From: a virus
Direction: 5' to 3' (one strand)
DNA: 64,000 nucleotides
Virus record (IMG/VR): IMGVR_UViG_3300048591_000147
Location: 126,001-190,000 of that record
The position numbers and the translations under genes were made by a program. The notes beneath the pieces are model-generated. The model searched no databases, was not told the origin of the DNA, and worked only from the letters and a program-made list of their open reading frames with translations. Positions 30,937 to 40,465 of the stretch are shown piece after piece (positions within the stretch are counted from its first letter, which is position 1; every line of letters begins with the position of its first letter).

Positions 30937-32252
30937 ATAAAATACTGGCTGATTGTATTCAACATATACAACCATTAAGCGGTGATATAATAGATTTCAG
31001 GGTTGGTAATGGCGACATTTTTATTAAGTTGGTTAAAAACACCGTTAAAACTCCTAAGCATGTATGGGGCGTGACAAACTATTATGGTCTTGGTGGCCCA
31101 TCCCCAGAGGACATGAAAGATTATGTATCGCGTATGGCGCGACTGAAAAAATCTACACTATCTAAGCGTGAGCTAATTAATAAACTACATCGTAATATAT
31201 TCTTATGCAAGAATAAATTCACACTTATAGAAAATACGTCTTTTCAAAAAAGCCTACTGAGCATCCCGTCACATGTGAGGTTCAGTCTGGCGTATGTTGA
31301 CTTGCTTCAATATACGCCAACATTAATGGCGTTGGCGTTCTTAGAAGATCGTTTACAGCCTGACGGTCTAATAATTATTAATAACTATGATGCTAGTGAT
31401 AATCATGCCGCAAATAAAGCCGTAACGGAATTTATTACTACTCACGGCTACACTATATTACCATCAACAGACGCTGGAGTACTAATCATTATGCGCAGAC
31501 CTAACACCACTCCTATATCAGAACCAGCCATTGAAGTGGTCAACCCAGACGAGACAGTAATCCTTGAGCCAGAATACCACATCCAGCCAATGACCGAAAA
31601 ACTGACCGTTGCTTGTGTGCTTATGAATGGCGGCAAAGTATATGACTACAAATATGTCAACGCGCTGGCTAACGCAGTTGCTAAGAACGTAACTATCCCT
31701 TATACATTTACATGTCTCACTGATAACCCGCAAAACTTTAATAAAAATGTGCACAAGGTGATAAAATTAAAGCACGGCTTCCCAAAATGGTGGAGCAAAA
31801 TAGAACTATTCCGCCCTGATATTTTCGATGATACTGAACAAGTTTTCTTTTTAGATTTAGATACAGTAATAACCAATAACATCGATGATATAGTTTCATA
31901 CGATGGTAATTTTTGTGGTCTAAGGGATTTTTATAGAATAGTGTCATTAGGAAGCGGACTGTTGTCTTGGAAACCTTCAAACCATCACCACATTTATCAC
32001 AATTTTTTATTGAAGTCTGCAAACATAATTGCGAACACACCAGAAGGTGATCAGCGGTGGATAGACAGTCAGACCAGTAAAATGGACTATTTCCAAGACC
32101 TATTTGGAAGGAAAGTGATTTCTTGGAAGAAAGACTGCGTAATTAATAAAATGGTATCCGTCCCATTGTCCGCTTCAATAATATGTTTCCATGGCGTACC
32201 TAAACCACATGAAATATCACATAGCGCCATCGTATCTAACTGGCAACCATAA
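30933..32252 (+). CDS. Fusion of methyltransferase-like and GT-A glycosyltransferase domains
   Basis: A 439-residue protein. Residues 1-190 resemble a class I methyltransferase fold (SGDIIDFRVGNGDIFIKLVK; FSLAYVDLLQYTPTLMAL; DRLQPDGLIIIN) although the glycine-rich loop is degenerate. Residues about 215-439 form a GT-A glycosyltransferase: TVACVLMNGGKVYDYKYVNA, WWSKIELFRP, then the metal motif FFLDLDTVI (DLD), and SLGSGLLSWKP. It probably transfers a sugar from a nucleotide sugar. Same late operon as the two MptE-like genes. Confidence 0.78.
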   Translation: MNKILADCIQHIQPLSGDIIDFRVGNGDIFIKLVKNTVKTPKHVWGVTNYYGLGGPSPEDMKDYVSRMARLKKSTLSKRELINKLHRNIFLCKNKFTLIENTSFQKSLLSIPSHVRFSLAYVDLLQYTPTLMALAFLEDRLQPDGLIIINNYDASDNHAANKAVTEFITTHGYTILPSTDAGVLIIMRRPNTTPISEPAIEVVNPDETVILEPEYHIQPMTEKLTVACVLMNGGKVYDYKYVNALANAVAKNVTIPYTFTCLTDNPQNFNKNVHKVIKLKHGFPKWWSKIELFRPDIFDDTEQVFFLDLDTVITNNIDDIVSYDGNFCGLRDFYRIVSLGSGLLSWKPSNHHHIYHNFLLKSANIIANTPEGDQRWIDSQTSKMDYFQDLFGRKVISWKKDCVINKMVSVPLSASIICFHGVPKPHEISHSAIVSNWQP

Positions 32253-32253
32253 A

Positions 32254-32261
32254 GCTAAATA
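32254..32261 (+). promoter_or_regulatory. Weak late promoter candidate
   Basis: GCTAAATA, two mismatches to TATAAATA, 19 bases before ATG 32281, the usual spacing. It overlaps no coding sequence. Confidence 0.4.
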
Positions 32262-32280
32262 TACAATAAAAAGAGATATC

Positions 32281-33333
32281 ATGGCAACTATAAATTATAA
32301 ATGTTCTATCTGTAAAAAAGAAGTTGAATTGTTAGAGAATTCAATAGGTTTAAATATAGTTGGCGCGTGTAGTCTCACGGACGGCTGTGGTGGTAAACTA
32401 TTACAATTAAAACGAAATCCATATAACATCAGAGAATCAATAAAATATTATAATGATGATCTATTGGAGTTCGACCCGCGTAATAAGTTTCATAAACACC
32501 TACAAACAAATAGAAATAATACATGGAATGTGACTCATAATCTAAACAACCATCCAATCGTTGTCGTGTTTGTTAAAGTCAATAATTCTAATATATTAGA
32601 AAAAATCGACAACTCCACATATACGGTGTCATACACCAATGAAAACTCATTAGTCATATCTGGTTTGTCTCAACAATATACTGGAATCGCTCACTGTATC
32701 GCTCGCACATCTTCGCCAAGTTCCACAATAATTGCGACACCAGCGACCGAATATTATCAAGTTACGACTGGCGGTACTTTTACCTTTGCCATACCGAAGT
32801 TGCTTACCAAATTTGACTACACACCAACTGTTACTCCTACTCCAACACTACCACTGGATTTATACAATCTAGGTGATATAAAGTTAGAGATAGGAATAAC
32901 TAGGCCCAATGAAGAGGAAATAGTTTGTTCTGAATTAGTACCAGTACCGCAGATATCTTCCCCGTGGATAAGCTGGGGTGAAATCATCATACGTAATAGA
33001 AGAAACTATTACATCAAAATGAAGAATATATTAAATTTCACAACTTTTGATGATAGTAATCTAACATTTGATGACATCCCAAATGGTACAAAGATACGAT
33101 TTTTGCGAATAGATTATGGTACTGGTGTGTATCAGAAGATCCCATCCAGAGGCGCGTTTTTGATGTTGAGTAAAGCACCATACTCATTAACTGATAAGAA
33201 TCTTAAACAGATCGTAGACTTGGGTGAAATATTAGAAAGTAAATATTGGTATTTGACCTATAATGATGGTGAGGTATACATTGAGTTGGACGCCGTTGAA
33301 AGTACTTACCCGGATATAAGGAAAGTAGCATAA
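32281..33333 (+). CDS. Virion surface/fibre-type protein with zinc-ribbon start
   Basis: A 350-residue protein. It starts with a zinc-ribbon-like CSICKKEVE and a later CSLTDGC, then beta-rich segments typical of fibre or baseplate attachments (NTWNVTHNLNNHPIVVVFVK). A short Thr/Pro run, TPTVTPTPTLPLD, occurs near residue 185, the same sequence style as the long linker in the protein at 33892. It overlaps the next start by one base (TAATG). Late structural protein; exact place in the virion unknown. Confidence 0.75.
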   Translation: MATINYKCSICKKEVELLENSIGLNIVGACSLTDGCGGKLLQLKRNPYNIRESIKYYNDDLLEFDPRNKFHKHLQTNRNNTWNVTHNLNNHPIVVVFVKVNNSNILEKIDNSTYTVSYTNENSLVISGLSQQYTGIAHCIARTSSPSSTIIATPATEYYQVTTGGTFTFAIPKLLTKFDYTPTVTPTPTLPLDLYNLGDIKLEIGITRPNEEEIVCSELVPVPQISSPWISWGEIIIRNRRNYYIKMKNILNFTTFDDSNLTFDDIPNGTKIRFLRIDYGTGVYQKIPSRGAFLMLSKAPYSLTDKNLKQIVDLGEILESKYWYLTYNDGEVYIELDAVESTYPDIRKVA

Positions 33334-33890
33334 TGAATATTAGATTTACTAATGGATTGATTTATTCATGGGATCGAAAAAACAACCCATTAATACTGAG
33401 CGATGGCGTCGTATCTATTAAGACATTTAATAAGAAACCAATATCTGCATCGTTTGCACATGGTCCACGAGATTACTACGCAGAAATTCCTTCAGGTAGT
33501 TGGAATATAACAACCACAGAACGCACATGGTTAACAATAGTATTGGACAACTTTTCAAGTGAATTTATGTATGTTACTACCACAATTAATCCAACTAACA
33601 ACTATGGACCAGAGTTCCCAGATACACCTGTAATAGGTGAGTGCTTCTTTCATCATTTACACAACAGAATGTTTATTTGGTCTGGTGCAAAGTGGATAAA
33701 CATCATTCAAGTGACATTAGGATATGTAGAAAATAACAAAACATATCCAGAAAATTCTGGCACTCAGGTCGGATTGAACAAGGTATCATCACCAACTGCT
33801 ATTCTAAAAGATCAGGCAGGATTGCCAATAATAAAGTTTATGGACGAACACTATCACTATTTTTTGACTGAACGAGATAATAAAAAATAA
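33333..33890 (+). CDS. Probable structural protein
   Basis: A 185-residue beta-rich protein between two fibre-type genes, with one-base and two-base junctions that make a single operon. It shows IRFTNGLIYSWDRKNN and MFIWSGAKWINI, reminiscent of short domains in phage tail and fibre proteins. A chaperone role is less likely. No family is recognised. Confidence 0.72.
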   Translation: MNIRFTNGLIYSWDRKNNPLILSDGVVSIKTFNKKPISASFAHGPRDYYAEIPSGSWNITTTERTWLTIVLDNFSSEFMYVTTTINPTNNYGPEFPDTPVIGECFFHHLHNRMFIWSGAKWINIIQVTLGYVENNKTYPENSGTQVGLNKVSSPTAILKDQAGLPIIKFMDEHYHYFLTERDNKK

Positions 33891-33891
33891 A

Positions 33892-35634
33892 ATGAAAAAG
33901 AGAACTGGTGGGACGAATTTTAAATACGCTGATATACACTTCTATGTAGAAGCTGCTGAAGTGATTGATGCGCATAAGCTAATTTCATTGAATAGTGACG
34001 GTAAGGCTATCCTTGCTGATAATTCTATATCTAGAGCTATTGGCATGAGTGTTCAATATACTAATATAGGTGAAATGGTTAAGTTCGTTACATCTGGCGA
34101 AATCACCAATAAAGGTTGGATATTAGAATATCCATTGAATCATAAATTATTCTTAGGAGCATCTGGTAATTTTCTTCCCACTATCGACTCAGATCACATC
34201 ATACAGAAGATCGGTAGTGTTATATCACCTAATACTATAGAATTAGATGTTACCAACTATTTTATATTGAATCCTACTGCTACACCAATGTTTACTAGTA
34301 CTGCTACTCCTACTCCTACCGTTACGCCTACTGCGACAGTAACACCGACAATAACACCAACGATTACTGTAACTCCAACAACAACTCCAACGGTTACACC
34401 CACAATTACTCCAACGGTATCTGCTACGGTAACTCCAAGCGTGACAATGACACCTTCCATTACCCCTACGAATAGTATTGCGCCTACGTCCACACCTACC
34501 ATCACACCTACTATTAGCTTAACTCCAACGATTACACCTACAATGAGTTTGACACCTACTATCACCCCTACAAATGGCAGCATGCCAGAATTTATGGCAA
34601 TGGGCATATTTTCAAATGTGGGTGGAAACCCCCAACCATATTTGGCTAAAGTAAATTCTGACGCTTCATTTGATTCGTCATTCACCCCAATAGTAGACGG
34701 TACAATTCTATGCGGTGACAAACAAAGTGATGGAAAGATAATTATTTTCGGTGAACACCTGAACTATAACGGTATTCCAGTAACAAATTTAATGAGAATT
34801 AATACCGACAACACACTGGACAACACATTCTCATGCGCTATAACAGGTACGGTAAACGATATAAACGTTTTGGCTAGTGGAAAGATACTGATAGGTGGCA
34901 ATTTTACATTAGGAACGACAAGAAACTTTGCGAGACTAAACAGTGATGGTACATTAGATGAAACGTTCTACCTATTTGATGCGAACTTCAACGGGTATGT
35001 TTCTAGAATACTTGTTCTAACTGACAATAGCATTGTATTGTGTGGCACATTTACTACAATAACTGACACGGTTTCCAGAGTTTCTCTCGCCAAGTTCGAT
35101 GTTAATGGTGTAGTAGATGAGACATTTGATCTATTCATAGATGAATTATCTGGATTTACTACCGTTAATAGAGTTAGACAGAGAAGTGACGGCGACCTTA
35201 TTGTGTGTGGAGAATTCCAAAGAGTAGAAAGTAGCTTGTCTTATTTCTTACAGATTGAAGCGTCTGGAGCACCATATCTTGAGACATACATGGACGGCCC
35301 GGTGGCCGATTGCGACATACAATCAGATGATAAGGTGGTAATAATAGGTTCATTTACTGAAGTGGATACTATTGCTGTAGAGCATATCGCTAGAGTGGAT
35401 GCATTCGGTGCATTTGATGGTACGTTCCATTCGGCAAGTTTTGAGAATGGCGCACCATCTAATATTGAGATTATAACAGATGATTCTATTTTTGTATGGG
35501 GTGGATGGGAGACTACTGAGTTAGAAAATATTACTTATCTGGCTAGATATTATCCTACTGGATTTTTAAATGTTGGGTGGGATGCCAATATTGATTATTT
35601 CCTATCGACTAATGGATTTTTACATTTGGCATAA
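33892..35634 (+). CDS. Fibre protein with Thr/Pro-rich linker and delta-60 beta-propeller
   Basis: A 580-residue protein in three parts. Residues 1-125 are a beta-rich attachment domain. Residues 128-228 are a low-complexity repeat of Thr-Pro with Ile, Val or Ser (units such as TPTITPTITV), long, extended and mucin-like. Residues about 235-580 form a propeller of at least five blades with the delta-60 signature, for example NLMRINTDNTLDNTF and NFARLNSDGTLDETF. The propeller is a likely receptor- or sugar-binding tip and the linker a spacer. Thr and Pro density next to glycosyltransferase genes makes glycosylation plausible. Late operon from 32281. Confidence 0.85.
   Translation: MKKRTGGTNFKYADIHFYVEAAEVIDAHKLISLNSDGKAILADNSISRAIGMSVQYTNIGEMVKFVTSGEITNKGWILEYPLNHKLFLGASGNFLPTIDSDHIIQKIGSVISPNTIELDVTNYFILNPTATPMFTSTATPTPTVTPTATVTPTITPTITVTPTTTPTVTPTITPTVSATVTPSVTMTPSITPTNSIAPTSTPTITPTISLTPTITPTMSLTPTITPTNGSMPEFMAMGIFSNVGGNPQPYLAKVNSDASFDSSFTPIVDGTILCGDKQSDGKIIIFGEHLNYNGIPVTNLMRINTDNTLDNTFSCAITGTVNDINVLASGKILIGGNFTLGTTRNFARLNSDGTLDETFYLFDANFNGYVSRILVLTDNSIVLCGTFTTITDTVSRVSLAKFDVNGVVDETFDLFIDELSGFTTVNRVRQRSDGDLIVCGEFQRVESSLSYFLQIEASGAPYLETYMDGPVADCDIQSDDKVVIIGSFTEVDTIAVEHIARVDAFGAFDGTFHSASFENGAPSNIEIITDDSIFVWGGWETTELENITYLARYYPTGFLNVGWDANIDYFLSTNGFLHLA
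34276..34575 (+). repeat. Thr-Pro coding repeat
   Basis: About 300 bases of degenerate ACN-CCN units coding the mucin-like linker. Codons vary between units, so the repeat is kept at the protein level rather than by recent DNA duplication. Confidence 0.85.
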
Positions 35635-35661
35635 CTATATTGGCTTCAAAGTTCCACCATA

Positions 35662-35669
35662 GATAAATA
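35662..35669 (+). promoter_or_regulatory. T4-type late promoter
   Basis: GATAAATA, 27 bases before ATG 35697. Confidence 0.7.
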
Positions 35670-35696
35670 TTAATAAATTAGCCAATGGATTAAAAA

Positions 35697-36485
35697 ATGA
35701 AATTTTACGGTGATATAGAATTAATAAACGGATCGATACTAAATCTCAAAGTTGAAGAACTTGAGACATTGGACGTCGATACTGTAGACACGAACCGCCT
35801 TGTTGTTCATAACGGTGCATTATACTTTAACAATGGAGTTGCATACTACCCATTGATGTTTGACAACTCATTTGATGAAAATCCATTGATAATGTCACTA
35901 GGACAAAATTGGCTCAACGAAAATCAATCATTTAATCCAGTACCATTCAATGATCTGGATAATGTTAGTGACCTAGTATCTACTGATAGTCTGTTTAATG
36001 TCATACAACAATTAGACAGCGCTATTTCTGCTTTAGAAATAAATTCTATATTTGATTTGTCGGATGCGACACAGTCAGCACCATTTGCTGAAGGCCAAAT
36101 TTTGTTATACGGTGTAGATTCATTTTTCAATCTACCGCTGCAAGATGCGTTCGATTCATATGTTCAATACAATATAACAGATGCTGAAGATTTCTCACTC
36201 AATGTCATTTTAACCGAGTCTGACATCATGACATGGGATGCTGATATTGGTAAGTTCACTAATACAAAAAGCTACTATACGTATTCAAGTGATGTATTAC
36301 AGGCGAGTTACACACTCGCCCATCATTTAGGAAAAAAGTATTGTATTGTTGAGGTTATAGACAAGACAACAAATTTGAAAATCCCTAGTGATCAATACAC
36401 TGTAGAATATTTCACGAATGACATCCTTGGCGTTGTACTTGATACGCCTGCCATAGCACACATAATCGTGTTTAGTTTATCTTGA
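35697..36485 (+). CDS. Tail-fibre or baseplate-associated protein
   Basis: A 262-residue acidic beta-rich protein with its own late promoter. The N-terminus (YGDIELINGSILNLKVEELE) is like trimeric fibre segments in which NGSI...L.V repeats. SIFDLSDATQSAPFAEGQIL resembles the DVxxxxPxxGQxL segments of cyanophage fibre proteins. Its last 14 bases overlap the convergent gene at 36472. Exact location unknown. Confidence 0.78.
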   Translation: MKFYGDIELINGSILNLKVEELETLDVDTVDTNRLVVHNGALYFNNGVAYYPLMFDNSFDENPLIMSLGQNWLNENQSFNPVPFNDLDNVSDLVSTDSLFNVIQQLDSAISALEINSIFDLSDATQSAPFAEGQILLYGVDSFFNLPLQDAFDSYVQYNITDAEDFSLNVILTESDIMTWDADIGKFTNTKSYYTYSSDVLQASYTLAHHLGKKYCIVEVIDKTTNLKIPSDQYTVEYFTNDILGVVLDTPAIAHIIVFSLS

Positions 36486-36699
36486 ACTCAGTCGAGTCAG
36501 TGCATACTATTGTATGCACTTTGCCGGTTATCGCTACCTTCATCGTCTTCCACCCATCATGCTTCTCACATGTTTTTTGAGCTATGTCATAATTTTCTTT
36601 ACTTAAAGGATATTTTATGGACACAGCTATTAAGAATCCTAACAAAGTTCCTACTAAAATAGCAAGTGTGAGTATTTTATATATTTGTGGCATAGTCAT
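36472..36699 (-). CDS. Small single-span membrane protein
   Basis: A 75-residue protein with one N-terminal membrane span (ILTLAILVGTLLGFLIAVSI) and a 45-residue tail with two Cys that could form a disulphide in the periplasm. This layout is seen in phage antiholins and other envelope peptides, but no family is recognised. It overlaps thyA by four bases and so is made early. Confidence 0.72.
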   Translation of the reverse strand: MTMPQIYKILTLAILVGTLLGFLIAVSIKYPLSKENYDIAQKTCEKHDGWKTMKVAITGKVHTIVCTDSTEFKIN

Positions 36700-37556
36700 T
36701 CCGAAAATGGGTATACGATGGCTGGATGCGATTTATAATCAACTAGTTGGAAGTGTTCCACCTTCACCCAAGTCTCCAAATCATCTAAAGTCTTTATAGA
36801 CTCATCAATGATCAATTTTGGAGAACCACACGAATGTCTTGTAATTTGTTGTCGCATGCCTTCTACCTGATCTTGATATATGTGGATGTTCCATCCAAAG
36901 TGTGCCAGTTTACCCGGCTTAAATCCTGTTATCCTACATACTAACAACAGTAATAAAGCGTATGACGCAATATTATATGGACAGCCAAGTGGAACATCCA
37001 TGGATCTTTGGATCATACTAATATTTAGTTTGTCGCCCTCTATTCCAAACATATACATAAGATGACATGGCGCAAGAGCCATCTGGTCTATCTCTGCTGG
37101 ATTCCAATGAGTAACTATCAATCGTCTGTCGTCGTTTCGTGCTGACAATCTGTCTATTACCGATTTCAATTGGTCAACACTGCCGCCATCCGCCGCTTGC
37201 CACGATCTAGCTTGTACCCCGTAAATCCTTCCAAGATCGTCTTCACCACGTCTATTAGGATTTGCCAACCAATGTTTTGAGACATTTGCGTTAGCGTCCC
37301 ATATCTTAGTGCCAGCTTCTCTAAACTGGGCTGCGTTGTCGTAACCTCGTATAAATCCCAAAAGTTCTGCCACAATCGGATTTATGCTCATTTTTTTGGT
37401 TGTTAAGAGCGGGAAGTATCCATCTGATAGGTCGTAATTACTTAGATCACCAAAATACGTTATACAACGTTTCTTAGTACGCTCATTGAATGTTATCGAA
37501 CCTTCCTCCAATACCTTCTTACATAAATTTATGTACGTTTCATCAAAATTTGTCAT
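36696..37556 (-). CDS. thyA: Thymidylate synthase
   Basis: A 286-residue ThyA-type enzyme making dTMP from dUMP with methylene-tetrahydrofolate. The catalytic cysteine is Cys164 in ALAPCHLMYMF; DRRLIVTHWNP precedes it, and QRSMDVPLGCPYNIASYALL follows. HFGWNIHIYQDQ matches the dUMP-binding region. Length matches T4 Td without its intron. It is third in a four-gene early operon from the promoter at 39199. Confidence 0.96.
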   Translation of the reverse strand: MTNFDETYINLCKKVLEEGSITFNERTKKRCITYFGDLSNYDLSDGYFPLLTTKKMSINPIVAELLGFIRGYDNAAQFREAGTKIWDANANVSKHWLANPNRRGEDDLGRIYGVQARSWQAADGGSVDQLKSVIDRLSARNDDRRLIVTHWNPAEIDQMALAPCHLMYMFGIEGDKLNISMIQRSMDVPLGCPYNIASYALLLLLVCRITGFKPGKLAHFGWNIHIYQDQVEGMRQQITRHSCGSPKLIIDESIKTLDDLETWVKVEHFQLVDYKSHPAIVYPFSE

Positions 37557-38299
37557 TCCACGTCACTCCATATTGACTGTTTCTTTACATTATTCACACA
37601 CTCAATTATCTTTCTACATTTCTCAATAGAAAACCAATCGTTTTCTCGAACACCACTTTCCATATCTAAGTAAACTGGAGTAGCGCCAGACGCCAATTCC
37701 ACGTCATACGCAATCTTATGAATAGTTTCTGGATTTATACCACCAGCATATCCAGTGTAAAACCCTTTAAAAGGTTTGTCAATCTTCTCAATAGTGCGAC
37801 CAAATCCACCAGAACCATCATACAACAGTCGAATTTTAATATCATCATTGTTGTTTTGGCTTTCAATATAATCCACTAGTTTCTGTTTTGATTTATTGGC
37901 TTGGAATATCACTTCATTAGTTCTTGAAGTCCATGCAGCCGCCAATGCTTTTTCTACAATACTTGGAATATCCTTCTGATCTTTCAAGGAAAAGTTTAAT
38001 TGCACCGCGTCAAATTCATTATCATTGAACATAGCTTGCATGAAAACTGGATCTTTGTTTAAGAATTTGTCTACGCTTGTACCACATAAATGTAGTGACA
38101 GTGCGTAAGGTAAATTACCATTATACAGTGATGCGAACGCATCTATGATTCTTTGAGAAGGATATCTGTTATTCTTTTTTGTTTCGCTATATAATATACC
38201 AAATTCCAACTTAACAATAGACTGACTTGCAAGAGTTTTCAATTCTTGCAAGTCAGTCCTCTCGTCCACACCAACCAAAGAAATTCTATCAATACTCAT
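37553..38299 (-). CDS. TIM-barrel protein, TrpF-like
   Basis: A 248-residue protein with a (beta/alpha) barrel look: ISLVGVDERTDLQELKTLA at the start, VKLEFGILYSE, YALSLHLCG, AVQLNFS, then FYTGYAGGINPETIHKI and TPVYLDMESGVR at the phosphate-binding end. This ending recalls phosphoribosylanthranilate isomerase. It is unlikely to make tryptophan on its own; a sugar- or nucleotide-phosphate isomerase is a possibility. It overlaps thyA by four bases. Moderate confidence in fold, low in reaction. Confidence 0.7.
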   Translation of the reverse strand: MSIDRISLVGVDERTDLQELKTLASQSIVKLEFGILYSETKKNNRYPSQRIIDAFASLYNGNLPYALSLHLCGTSVDKFLNKDPVFMQAMFNDNEFDAVQLNFSLKDQKDIPSIVEKALAAAWTSRTNEVIFQANKSKQKLVDYIESQNNNDDIKIRLLYDGSGGFGRTIEKIDKPFKGFYTGYAGGINPETIHKIAYDVELASGATPVYLDMESGVRENDWFSIEKCRKIIECVNNVKKQSIWSDVE

Positions 38300-38300
38300 C

Positions 38301-39170
38301 TTACATCTCCGTCAATTTTTTAATCTGTTCCAATCGCTCTTTATACGCTAGAATTTCTTGATTCACTTCGTTGATGTTTCCATAACGAATTTCGAAACAC
38401 TGAATCAGCAAGGTGCGCAAGTACGTCCAGTCCGGTGCATAAGGAATCTTGGATTCAACATATAACTTCTGAAGAGAGATTTCTTTCTCTTTGAACCAAG
38501 TTTTCAACTCGTCCATGTTATACATGCCATTACGCACGGACTTGATGATGTCACCGTTTTTCTCAAGGTTTAAATCGCGTTCGGTCAAAATCTGTTCACA
38601 TTCTAAGCATAGACGTACTAAATGCCCAGCATATTTAGTGTCATACCCGTATTTGTCTACAAGTTCCTTTCGCTTTCCGATAGGCTCTTTGTTTTCCATC
38701 TTCTTAAACTGTGAATGCGCATAACCTAAGAATTTCTGTACGCTACCTTTATGTAAGAACTGCTGACGAGCAGACCTGAGATGTTTTCCGACCTGATCTT
38801 CAGACAACACGCATCGCTGTGGTAAGAACAACACGTCAACGATGTTTGGGTTGTTCTCAGCCGCAAGACTAAAAAATTTGACAATAGAAATGATGTTGAT
38901 GTCATATTCTTTTTCATTGTGCTGAATGTGGTGCTGATTCATAGTCTCGAAAAATTCCGGTGCAGGACCGAACCCTCTGACGTAGCCCGTTCTATGAGGA
39001 AACGCCATGCCCAACGGCAACATGCAGATGCCATAGACATCTAGATCGCTAGTGTCATTCGTCGCTGCATACGCAAAGGAACCCGTGATGCCCTCGAAAA
39101 CGATGTCGGACATGAAATCTTTCGACAGACTTAATTTTCCAGCTTTATGTAATGCTTTAATTGCGCTCAT
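38301..39170 (-). CDS. Pol beta-type nucleotidyltransferase (RlaP-like)
   Basis: A 289-residue protein. GITGSFAYAATNDTSDLDVY is the nucleotidyltransferase motif GS...DxD with Asp-Leu-Asp as metal ligands. The following region (NIVDVLFLPQRCVLSEDQVG) and helical C-terminus resemble the COG3541/RlaP group, uncharacterised transferases found in many phages. The start is put at ATG 39170, downstream of the sigma70-type promoter at 39199-39227, although the frame opens at 39251. It heads the thyA operon. Confidence 0.82.
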   Translation of the reverse strand: MSAIKALHKAGKLSLSKDFMSDIVFEGITGSFAYAATNDTSDLDVYGICMLPLGMAFPHRTGYVRGFGPAPEFFETMNQHHIQHNEKEYDINIISIVKFFSLAAENNPNIVDVLFLPQRCVLSEDQVGKHLRSARQQFLHKGSVQKFLGYAHSQFKKMENKEPIGKRKELVDKYGYDTKYAGHLVRLCLECEQILTERDLNLEKNGDIIKSVRNGMYNMDELKTWFKEKEISLQKLYVESKIPYAPDWTYLRTLLIQCFEIRYGNINEVNQEILAYKERLEQIKKLTEM

Positions 39171-39198
39171 GGTAGTACTCTGTTGTAAGTGAGCGCAC

Positions 39199-39227
39199 AT
39201 GATACGATAAACATATTCTAAAGTCAA
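39199..39227 (-). promoter_or_regulatory. Sigma70-type early promoter of the thyA operon
   Basis: On the minus strand, TTGACT (39227-39222), a 17-base spacer and TATCAT (39204-39199). Confidence 0.82.
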
Positions 39228-39235
39228 ACGCACAT

Positions 39236-39243
39236 GATAAATA
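39236..39243 (+). promoter_or_regulatory. T4-type late promoter
   Basis: GATAAATA, 21 bases before ATG 39265, nine bases from the divergent early promoter; ACGGAG ribosome site. Confidence 0.78.
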
Positions 39244-39264
39244 TGATACAAACGGAGTTTATTA

Positions 39265-40455
39265 ATGAGCCAAGATTACATTCCAGTCCAAATAATGGGT
39301 ACTGTAAAGATATTCGATACACACACTAAAGAAATACTAAGACATAAAAGAAATGCGATTCATCCACAGAATATGTCTAGAATTATAGCAAGAGCCTTGG
39401 CGAGAGAGCAAAATTCGTACATCTTCAGAATGGCGTTCGGTAATGGTGGGTCGCAGATAGACTCTGTAGCCAACATAATATTCAATCCTCCAAACACTGG
39501 TGAAACCGATGGCTGGCAGTCTCGTCTATATAACGAAACATATTCGGAAATTGTGGACGAGAATAATATAAATTTTAAACAAGATCCCGGTTCTTGTGAT
39601 AGTTCAAACTGTCGTTTAGGTGGTGGTGCCTCTCCGTTGGATGACCCATCGAATGGTGGCGTTGAATCTGTCGAAGTTGGAGTTAAATCCAACGTTATCA
39701 TAACAGTCGTTTTAAACGAACATGAGCCATCAGGGCAGGTTTTAACAGACGACCTTGGGGTTGTTGTGGATGATTACGAAAAGTGCTTCCTGTTTGACGA
39801 GATTGGCTTGTACAGTCCCGGCCTACCTGCTAGACACACCAACGGTTACGCTAACGTGGATGTTAACACAAAAACTTCAACCGATGTTGCAGCATTAGCA
39901 GTTTCTAGTGCATACAATCTAGAAATATCTGTAAACGGTACTGCATACTCTTGTGTGATAACTACACCAGCTTCTGGTACTGGTAGTGGTGGGGAAATCA
40001 CATATGGTGATCTTTGTGAAGGTATAAATGATGGCAGTTGGATAACAAGTGGTACTAATATCAGCACATTGGTATATGTTTACATTACGGACGACTCAGA
40101 AGGTACGTATCCCACTATTATCAACAAACAAAGCTATGGTTATTTGACCTTCCAGAGTAGAACAACTGGTATCAACTCAGTGGTGTCTTTGACATGTATT
40201 CCAGAAGTTGGAGATTTCTTTTATACCCTAACCGGCAATGATTGCGCTGACTGTAACATAACAGCCGCATCTGGCGTCAACGCAGGCGTGCAAAATGATC
40301 CTGTTGTACCTGACAACGAGCGCGAACGATTGCTTACCCATTTTATATTCAGCCCTATCTTAAAAAGTGGTGATCGTAGTATTACGATTGAATACACATT
40401 GACCGTTTCTGTTGGTCAATCATCTGACTCTGAGGTATTTCAGGAAATAACCTAA
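39265..40455 (+). CDS. Late structural protein, probably tail or fibre
   Basis: A 396-residue protein behind a late promoter. The first 100 residues (GTVKIFDTHTKEILRHKRNA; RIIARALAREQNSYIFRMAF) resemble the N-terminal attachment region of uncharacterised cyanophage virion proteins. The middle is Thr/Ser/Gly-rich with Cys pairs (DSSNCRLGGG, NDCADCNITA). The C-terminus is beta-like (GDRSITIEYTLTVSVGQ). Location in the virion not determined. Confidence 0.77.
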   Translation: MSQDYIPVQIMGTVKIFDTHTKEILRHKRNAIHPQNMSRIIARALAREQNSYIFRMAFGNGGSQIDSVANIIFNPPNTGETDGWQSRLYNETYSEIVDENNINFKQDPGSCDSSNCRLGGGASPLDDPSNGGVESVEVGVKSNVIITVVLNEHEPSGQVLTDDLGVVVDDYEKCFLFDEIGLYSPGLPARHTNGYANVDVNTKTSTDVAALAVSSAYNLEISVNGTAYSCVITTPASGTGSGGEITYGDLCEGINDGSWITSGTNISTLVYVYITDDSEGTYPTIINKQSYGYLTFQSRTTGINSVVSLTCIPEVGDFFYTLTGNDCADCNITAASGVNAGVQNDPVVPDNERERLLTHFIFSPILKSGDRSITIEYTLTVSVGQSSDSEVFQEIT

Positions 40456-40465
40456 GCGACAAATA

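Noticed and set aside
34257-34721. A 154-codon open frame on the minus strand, rich in Val/Gly
   Set aside because: It is the antisense shadow of the Thr-Pro repeat; no ribosome site or promoter and the composition is forced by the repeat.
37553-38299. A tryptophan biosynthesis gene (trpF)
   Set aside because: No other trp genes, and context is nucleotide metabolism; the similarity is to the barrel's phosphate-binding end only.
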